Source: an uncultured Clostridiaceae bacterium (GTDB lineage: Bacteria > Bacillota > Clostridia > TANB77 > CAG-508). From it: 29,362 nucleotides of DNA. Positions 24,870 to 29,362 of this stretch are shown here, piece by piece (the first letter of the stretch is position 1; each line of letters opens with the position of its first letter). The notes beneath the pieces are model-generated. The model saw only the letters and a program-made list of their open reading frames with translations, ran no database searches and was not told the origin of the DNA. The DNA lies in NCBI GenBank assembly GCA_958402495.1, contig CATXTS010000009.1, positions 1 through 29,362 on the forward strand, read 5' to 3'. A program made the translations under genes and the position numbers.

Positions 24870-25400
24870 TTATTGCTGAAATTTTTGATTGTAGTTTTCT
24901 ATACATTCTTGAATAATTCTTTCTGCTTCTTCTCTTCCCATGATTTTATCTACAGAGGTTTGTTTTCCTTCTAACTGTTTATAAACTTCAAAAAAGTGCA
25001 TGATTTCTGCTGAAATATGTGTTGGTACTTCCGTTATATCTTTATATTCGTTTAAAAATGGATCTTGTTTAGCTACTGCTATGATTTTTTCATCATATTC
25101 ATTGCCATCTATCATTTTTAGAACACCAATTGGATAAGCTTCTACTAGTGCTAGAGAAACTATTTTTTCTTGGCATAGTACTAATACGTCTAGTGGATCA
25201 TTGTCTCCTGCATAAGTCCTTGGTATAAATCCATAGTTTGCTGGATAATGTGTGGCTGTGTATAAAACACGGTCTAATTTTAACATTCCAGTTGGTTTGT
25301 CTAGTTCGTATTTATTTTTTCCTCCTTTTGAAATTTCTATTACGGCTACAAAATCATCTTTTTTGATTCTTTCTGGACTGATATCATGCCATATATTCAT
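24870..25400 (-). CDS. ppa: Inorganic pyrophosphatase, family I
   Basis: This 176-residue soluble PPase hydrolyses PPi to two phosphates. The family I signature AGDNDPLDVLV has D66, D68 and D71 as metal ligands, and the KYELDK loop (30-35) and YPANYGFIPRTY match. Length agrees with family I. Many Firmicutes use family II instead. It starts a run of minus-strand genes leading to the TPR gene. Confidence 0.95.
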   Translation of the reverse strand: MNIWHDISPERIKKDDFVAVIEISKGGKNKYELDKPTGMLKLDRVLYTATHYPANYGFIPRTYAGDNDPLDVLVLCQEKIVSLALVEAYPIGVLKMIDGNEYDEKIIAVAKQDPFLNEYKDITEVPTHISAEIMHFFEVYKQLEGKQTSVDKIMGREEAERIIQECIENYNQKFQQ

Positions 25401-25465
25401 TTTGCTTTCATCCCTTTCTTTCTGATTATACTTGTGTCTTTTCTTTTACGACATTTTGTATTCTA

Positions 25466-25493
25466 ATTCTATTATTTTAGGCTAATTTTGCAA
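25466..25493 (-). promoter_or_regulatory. Possible promoter of ppa
   Basis: Minus strand TTGCAA (25488-25493), 16 bases, TAGAAT (25466-25471). A lone TATAAT at 25435-25440 is closer to the gene but has a poor -35. Confidence 0.35.
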
Positions 25494-25580
25494 AAAAGTC
25501 CATACTTATTTACAAATTTCTTTCATCTAACTATTTTTTATTTTTATCTTTCCTTTCTGCATTCCTTTTTAGAAAAGAAA

Positions 25581-25613
25581 AAAATCTATTTTATTTATGC
25601 TAAAATAGATTTT
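25581..25613 (-). terminator. Terminator overlapping the stop of the XRE-operon protein
   Basis: AAAATCTATTTTA (25581-25593) pairs perfectly with TAAAATAGATTTT (25601-25613). The minus strand T-run follows. The hairpin includes the last codons and the stop of the 25600-25959 gene. Confidence 0.8.
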
Positions 25614-25959
25614 TTCTTTCACATATCTTTTGTTCTTTATTAATTTTTTTTCTTAATTGTTTACACAAACGATTAAATCCACTTCCATATATATAGCCCA
25701 TGGATTTACTAGATAAATAACTTTTGTCTACTATATAAACATCCCATTCTCTTTCACTTGGATTTTTGGGATTTTCTTTCATATAATTAGTTAATGCATT
25801 AATACTTTTATTGTAGTAACTTTGTATTGTTTTTTTATGATTATATATTTGTTCTAGTTCAAAGGCTAAACGCATACTAATATAATAAGCCTCTTTCGAA
25901 TCCACACCATATTTGTTTATCGTTTCATATAATTCTTGTTCTAAATTTTTCTCTACCAT
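25600..25959 (-). CDS. Unknown 119-residue protein coupled to an XRE regulator
   Basis: Not recognised. The first ~45 residues (VEKNLEQELYETINKYGVDS... SMRLAFELEQIYNHK) form two amphipathic helices faintly like Spo0E-type phosphatases, but the SQELD motif is absent. The middle has a KENPKNPSEREWDVY stretch and the end a very basic helix (FNRLCKQLRKKINKEQKI), suggesting a small DNA-binding domain. Its ATG overlaps the end of the XRE gene (AAATGGTAG), so the two are translated together. Regulatory partner is inference. Confidence 0.7.
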   Translation of the reverse strand: MVEKNLEQELYETINKYGVDSKEAYYISMRLAFELEQIYNHKKTIQSYYNKSINALTNYMKENPKNPSEREWDVYIVDKSYLSSKSMGYIYGSGFNRLCKQLRKKINKEQKICERKNLF

Positions 25960-26153
25960 TTTACTTTATACAACTCCGTTATTTCAACATCCAAAGCCTT
26001 CGCTAATTGTATCATGACTAATAAACTGGGGCTTTTCAGGTTATTTTCTACATCATTAATATGTGTCGTGGAAACGCCACTTTTATCTGAAAGTTTCTTT
26101 AACGTTATTTTTTTCCCTTTTCTGACTTGTTTTAATAAAATTTCTACATGCAT
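25953..26153 (-). CDS. Small XRE-family transcription regulator
   Basis: A single helix-turn-helix domain: KGKKITLKKLSDKSGVSTTHINDVENNLKSPSLLVMIQLAKAL. I prefer ATG 26153 (66 residues, MHVEILLKQVRKGKK) over TTG 26165 because GGTG lies at a suitable distance and XRE proteins begin this way. No sensor domain follows, as in SinR-type or antitoxin-type regulators. It is translationally coupled to the next gene, with a small palindrome upstream. Confidence 0.85.
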   Translation of the reverse strand: MHVEILLKQVRKGKKITLKKLSDKSGVSTTHINDVENNLKSPSLLVMIQLAKALDVEITELYKVKW

Positions 26154-26203
26154 GATTATCACCAAAGCTTAGATATATTTTATTTTATTTAAACACAGAA
26201 CCT

Positions 26204-26219
26204 ATCCGACATGGCGGAT
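26204..26219. promoter_or_regulatory. Palindrome upstream of the XRE gene, possible operator
   Basis: ATCCG (26204-26208) and CGGAT (26215-26219) with a 6-base gap, about 50 bases upstream of the XRE start. Its position suits an autoregulatory operator, but it is short and only one copy is seen. Confidence 0.3.
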
Positions 26220-26276
26220 TTAAGAAAAAAATATTACTTCTTAGTTTTTATGTATGTATTTGTTATATTTTTCATT

Positions 26277-26306
26277 CTATGCTTTTGGTACTACAATTGT
26301 TTTCAT
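26277..26306 (-). pseudogene. Broken start of a gene, 9 residues
   Basis: ATG 26306 follows a strong AAGGAAAGGAGAA and opens MKTIVVPKA before a TAG stop. More in-frame codons follow the stop and end at a second stop. A strong ribosome site leading into nine codons looks like the front end of a lost gene downstream of birA. Confidence 0.35.
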
Positions 26307-26362
26307 TTCTCCTTTCCTTATAAATATTTACCTTTTCTTCAGAAACTTTGGTAATATTTATT

Positions 26363-26939
26363 TTATAAACTAGTTATATACAGTTCTAATTTTTCAATAA
26401 ATTGTTTGATGATATCTTCTCTACAAAAAGTTTGTTGTTCATATTCTTTTTTTAGAGATGTGGCTATATTGGTTGTTTCTTCTGAAAAGGCTTTTTCATT
26501 GACATTCAATCCAATACTAATAATAAGGTACTGAATTTCCTCTTCACTAGATGCGCTTCCGTGTTAATATTCCACTAATTTTTTTTCCATGTAATAATAA
26601 ATCATTTGGCTCTTTGATTTCTAATGGAATTTGATATAATTGCCAAATGGTGTCTTTCATGATTTCTGCTATTTTTATAGTTAGTCCTTTTAATTTTTCT
26701 ACTTTACATTTTGGGTACAACAAAATAGACATGGCTATGTTTTCATTTCCTGTATGCCACGTTCTTCCTTTTGTCCCTATGCCTGCAGTTTGGTGTTCTG
26801 CTATGATAATAGTTCCGTTTTCTCCTTCTTGTTTTGCTAAGTCTTTAGCTTGTTTATGTGTAGAGTCTATTTCTTCATAATACACAATATGCTTTCCTAT
26901 ATATTGAGTTCTTGCTTTTTTTATTAAATCTATTTCCAC
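26363..26939 (-). pseudogene. birA: Biotin-protein ligase, frameshifted and C-terminally short
   Basis: BirA attaches biotin to carboxylase carrier proteins. The first frame (26939-26547) gives 130 residues with DSTHKQAKDLA, AGIGTKGRTWHT (biotinyl-AMP motif) and EPNDLLLHGKKISGILT, then runs off at RKRI. Skipping one base after residue 126 (26561, C on the minus strand) restores 65 more: GSASSEEE... LIISIGLNVN, then a helical end (REDIIKQFIEKLELY). The total of ~191 lacks the C-terminal SH3-like domain, so there may be a second lesion. No N-terminal helix-turn-helix, so not a repressor. The usual KWPNDL reads KEPNDL. The zero-frame codon at the break is CGG. Confidence 0.85.
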
Positions 26940-27135
26940 TTTTTTACTCTTTCTTAATTTGATTACATAATTATAATATCATATTTTTGGCTTTATATCA
27001 ACCTTTATTCTATATTTTATTAACTAATTATGGAAATTTTTATGTCATGCTTTTAGTTTTCTTATGTTACTTTTTTAGTTTTTTACATTTTTTCAAAAGT
27101 TTTCAAAATTTTTTTCATTTTTTTGCACAATATAC

Positions 27136-27165
27136 TTGACAAAGTTATCCTTTACGTAGTAAAAT
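27136..27165 (+). promoter_or_regulatory. Promoter of tRNA-Leu
   Basis: TTGACA (27136-27141), 18 bases, TAAAAT (27160-27165), 22 bases before the mature tRNA 5' end. Confidence 0.75.
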
Positions 27166-27187
27166 AAGTCTTGTCAGTTCAACAAAC

Positions 27188-27275
27188 GCAGATGTGGCGG
27201 AACTGGCAGACGCACAGGACTTAAAATCCTGCGGTTGAATAAACCGTGCCGGTTCAATTCCGGCCATCTGCACCA
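27188..27275 (+). tRNA. tRNA-Leu(UAA)
   Basis: An 88-base class II tRNA. The acceptor stem GCAGATG/CATCTGC, discriminator A and encoded CCA (27273-27275) are present. The anticodon arm CAGGA-CTTAAAA-TCCTG gives anticodon UAA. The long variable arm CGGTTGAATAAACCG and the T arm with GGTTCAATTCC are typical of tRNA-Leu. The 3' end adjoins integrase-related DNA, a common integration site. Confidence 0.97.
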
Positions 27276-27319
27276 TAGATTTATCAATACTTTCAAGAGC
27301 TTTGATAAGTCTATTTTTT
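27275..27319 (+). terminator. Terminator of tRNA-Leu
   Basis: ATAGATTTATCAA (27275-27287) pairs with TTGATAAGTCTAT (27302-27314) with one G-T wobble, followed by TTTTT. It begins at the last base of the tRNA CCA. Confidence 0.85.
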
Positions 27320-27333
27320 ATATAAAAATACTA

Positions 27334-27356
27334 TTTGTATACATTTTGTATACAAA
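27334..27356. repeat. Perfect 10-3-10 palindrome between tRNA-Leu and integrase remnant
   Basis: TTTGTATACA, TTT, TGTATACAAA. Perfect dyad symmetry of this size next to a tRNA and an integrase fragment suggests a recombinase or excisionase site, or a dimeric regulator site. Confidence 0.7.
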
Positions 27357-27387
27357 CATATTTAATTTTCATTTATTGATATGTATT

Positions 27388-27422
27388 GTTATTATCTACT
27401 TTTTATAGATAATAACTTTTTT
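27388..27422 (+). terminator. Hairpin with T-run near the integrase remnant
   Basis: GTTATTATCTA (27388-27398) pairs perfectly with TAGATAATAAC (27406-27416), followed by TTTTTT on the plus strand. It faces the 3' end of the minus-strand integrase remnant. Confidence 0.6.
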
Positions 27423-27425
27423 GTT

Positions 27426-27683
27426 TTATGCAGTCGCAAATCTTAATACATTGCTTATTACTTTTGCTGAATTTTCACTTGCCGTTTTATCTACATGAGC
27501 ATATAAGTTAGCTGTTGTATTAAAACTAGAATGTCCAAGCCATACTTGAATATCTTTCATGTGAACTGCATTTTTTAAAAGAAGTGATGCACAACTGTGC
27601 ATTAAATCGTGTAATCGTATTGGTTTCAATTTGTTATTAACGTCAAGTGAAAAGTTAAATGCAATTCTGTAAAGTAAACGCAA
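27426..27683 (-). pseudogene. Tyrosine recombinase (integrase), C-terminal remnant
   Basis: The 85 residues from TTG 27683 cover only the C-terminal catalytic end of a phage-type integrase: RLHDLMHSCASLLL, VWLGHSSFNTTANLYAHVD, and the nucleophile Tyr in LYAHVD. The HxxR box reads HDLM, so the second catalytic Arg is lost. An in-frame stop lies four codons upstream at 27693-27695, and the N-terminal two-thirds is missing, so it cannot work. It marks a former element at tRNA-Leu, probably cut by the IS30 insertion. Confidence 0.88.
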
Positions 27684-27706
27684 TTTGTATGATTAAATAC
27701 AAGTTT

Positions 27707-27740
27707 AAAGCAATATTTTGTGTAAAAATATTGCTTTTTT
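27707..27740 (+). terminator. Hairpin at the left side of the IS30 element
   Basis: AAAGCAATATTTT (27707-27719) and AAAATATTGCTTT (27725-27737) form a 13-bp perfect stem followed by TTT on the plus strand. It may insulate the element from outside transcription. Confidence 0.6.
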
Positions 27741-27868
27741 CTAGTTTTTTCTGTAAAATTAATTTAGAAATCAAGAAAATATTGCATAACAAACAAGCCA
27801 AATTGCATTTGATTTTTTTGCAGTAAAAATAAAAGCCATTTGACTTTAGTTTGAAAAATATTTAATTA

Positions 27869-29175
27869 TGCAAATGTTTTTGGTTTAGCATTTATTCTTT
27901 TTAAAAAGACGGGGAGTGGTGGTAACCTCGTCTTTTGCTATCTCTTGTATATTTAGCTTGTCAGCTAATTTTTTACCGTATATAAATGTTAATATCTCGT
28001 ATGGGGTTTTATCACCTAAAGATTCTCTAGGAGTTGAATTTATGTGAGAGAACATTAAATTGACTTTATCCTGTGTTAAATTACTCCAATCTTGTCCTTT
28101 AGGTAAAATTTCTCTTATGAAATTGTGATTGTTTTCTACATGAGGTTTTTGACTTGATTGTTGAGAATCACAATAGAATATTTTAATTCTAATCTCTCCT
28201 GTTTCCATATTAATTTCAAATTGCTGTGGCTTACCAAACTCAGTACCTCTATCTGTTAATAAAAGAGAGAATAGTTTCTTATATTCCTCGTCAGATAGCT
28301 TGTCTTGAAATTTGTTTAAAGTATTTGCCATAGAGTCTGCTGTTTTTTCCTTATGCAATATACCAATCATAAATGAAGTATTTTCAAATATAAAAGTTTG
28401 TATGAATGGTCCAGATTGATGATTATATATTGTATCCATTTCTGTGGTTGGAACATTTGGATTTTGAATTTTGTATTCAAGATAATCAGTATATGTTCTT
28501 CCTTCATAGTTCGCCGGTTCTTTACGTTTCTTTAGTTTTTTCTTTGATACTTTCCTTTTTACTTTTCTTTTAAGAGTTAAATTTGTTACATCCCAATCTT
28601 TAAATAATCCCATTTCTATATAATTATATATTGTTTTTTTACATAATTTTATTTCAGGATGATTATTTAAAATTGTATAGATAGATTGTCCTTTTTTAAC
28701 TAGAGGACAAAGGATATGGGCTAATTCAATTAATTCAGATGTATTTAAATTAACGCCTTGTCTAGAGTCTTTTAAGGTATACTCATAATTCTTTTGTGCA
28801 TCTTCAGCATTGTAGAAATATTTATCTAATTTACAAGATTTTAATTTTTTACAATTATTACAAGCACCAATATTTCTATCTCTGTCCTTACAAGGTATTG
28901 GTAGAAATATTCTGCATTTTCCTGTACAATTTTTACAATTAATGAAGTACTTACAATTAAACATATTATCGTTTTTAAATACATTATGAGGCTTTAATTT
29001 TTTGTGTTTATTAATTTCTCTTGCAATTGTAGATTGGCTTTTGTCTAATTCATTTGCTATTTCAAATTTTCTGTGTCTTTGGTTTAACATTTCTTCTATT
29101 TTAATTCTTTGGCTTAATGTTAGCTGTTTTCCTTTTTCTATCATATTTACTCCATTTCCACCAAAAACATTTGCA
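27869..29175. mobile_element. IS30-family insertion sequence, boundaries uncertain
   Basis: A 16-bp exact inverted repeat (TGCAAATGTTTTTGGT at 27869-27884; its complement at 29160-29175) flanks the transposase gene immediately on both sides. The true ends may lie further out: a weaker match, GCAATTTGTATGATT (near 27680) against GCGATTTTGATAT (minus strand, near 29203), would give a ~1.5-kb element adjoining the integrase break. No target duplication could be fixed by eye. Confidence 0.6.
27885..29144 (-). CDS. IS30-family transposase
   Basis: This 419-residue DDE transposase has an N-terminal helix-turn-helix (LTLSQRIKIEEMLNQRHRKFEIANELDKS then TIAREI), typical of IS30. A Cys-rich zinc-like region follows (CKYFINCKNC, CRIFLPIPC, CNNCKKLKSC). 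The integrase core shows D in TTEMDTIY, D in LLTDRGTEFG and E in PHVENNHNFIR. The end (NSTPRESLGDKTPYE) matches the usual IS30 NPRKRLGYKTPYE-like motif. It appears intact. It sits just downstream of the integrase remnant. Confidence 0.95.
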   Translation of the reverse strand: MIEKGKQLTLSQRIKIEEMLNQRHRKFEIANELDKSQSTIAREINKHKKLKPHNVFKNDNMFNCKYFINCKNCTGKCRIFLPIPCKDRDRNIGACNNCKKLKSCKLDKYFYNAEDAQKNYEYTLKDSRQGVNLNTSELIELAHILCPLVKKGQSIYTILNNHPEIKLCKKTIYNYIEMGLFKDWDVTNLTLKRKVKRKVSKKKLKKRKEPANYEGRTYTDYLEYKIQNPNVPTTEMDTIYNHQSGPFIQTFIFENTSFMIGILHKEKTADSMANTLNKFQDKLSDEEYKKLFSLLLTDRGTEFGKPQQFEINMETGEIRIKIFYCDSQQSSQKPHVENNHNFIREILPKGQDWSNLTQDKVNLMFSHINSTPRESLGDKTPYEILTFIYGKKLADKLNIQEIAKDEVTTTPRLFKKNKC

Positions 29176-29362
29176 AATATATTATATCAAAATCGCATTA
29201 AGTTGTACATTAATAACCTTTGTAAGACTAAATTCTATTTAATAGTATTATACTTGCTTTTACTTTTTCATTTCACACAAAAAATCTATTTCATAGCACA
29301 AAAGGAAATATGAGTTAAATAATCTGGGGGAAAATAAAAAGAAAAAATATAAAAAAGTAAAG
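29176..29362. other. Right edge, noncoding
   Basis: AT-rich sequence beyond the transposase. I see no gene, and no copy of the missing integrase N-terminus that would prove the IS30 element split it. Confidence 0.5.

Noticed and set aside
25600..26153. Toxin-antitoxin pair
   Set aside because: The XRE protein could be an antitoxin, but the partner shows no RelE, HigB, HipA or other toxin motif, and its basic helical make-up fits a regulator equally well.
1..29362. CRISPR array
   Set aside because: No regularly spaced short repeats with unique spacers; the only direct repeat is the 225-bp coding duplication at the left edge.

Overview
This is an AT-rich window, at roughly 30% G+C by eye, from a low-GC, spore-forming Firmicute, most likely an uncultured gut-type Clostridia member. 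The clues are a dipicolinate synthase A subunit, RNase J, a long-form glutamyl-tRNA synthetase, a DUF951 protein, strong AGGAGG ribosome binding sites, and a complete Gram-positive type IV pilus (T4P) locus. I cannot name a species from sequence alone. Almost every gene is on the minus strand. The two clear plus-strand protein genes are both pilin-like adhesin candidates sitting in AT-rich gaps.

Layout. 1-592: a winged-helix repeat protein cut by the window edge. 757-2619: gltX and a DUF951 gene. 2906-4201 (+): a pilin N-terminus joined to a coiled-coil stalk and phage-tail-fibre-like modules. 4481-6427: RNase J with a long leader. 7048-7827: a YqhQ/DUF1385-like membrane protein. 7888-8934: gene-poor DNA. 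8935-10311 (+): a second pilin-like protein with a formylglycine-generating-enzyme/C-type-lectin-like C-terminus. 10312-10953: gene-poor DNA with gene remnants. 10954-20998: the T4P operon, transcribed right to left as pilMN fusion, pilO, pilP-like, major pilin, hairpin, prepilin peptidase, two minor pilins, pilB, pilT, pilC (frameshifted), ROK kinase. 21270-25400: hydrolase, uppP, dipicolinate synthase A, TPR protein, pyrophosphatase. 25600-26153: a translationally coupled XRE regulator and a small unknown protein. 26363-26939: a broken biotin ligase gene. 27188-29175: tRNA-Leu(UAA), an integrase remnant and an IS30-family transposase.

How it fits together. The operon encodes the ATPases (PilB, PilT), platform (PilC), alignment complex (PilMN, PilO, PilP-like), prepilin peptidase and small pilins. 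The two plus-strand genes share the same unusual prepilin signal (G-[IV]-T-[LM]-x-[SA]-L-V) as the 71-residue major pilin but carry large, unrelated C-terminal domains of kinds known for binding ligands. The most interesting reading is a T4P machine that exports or displays interchangeable binding domains on a shared pilin anchor. Two otherwise good genes, pilC and birA, are each broken by an apparent +1 shift at the same hexamer, CACGGA, with CGG as the zero-frame codon. That coincidence needs checking as either artefact or biology.
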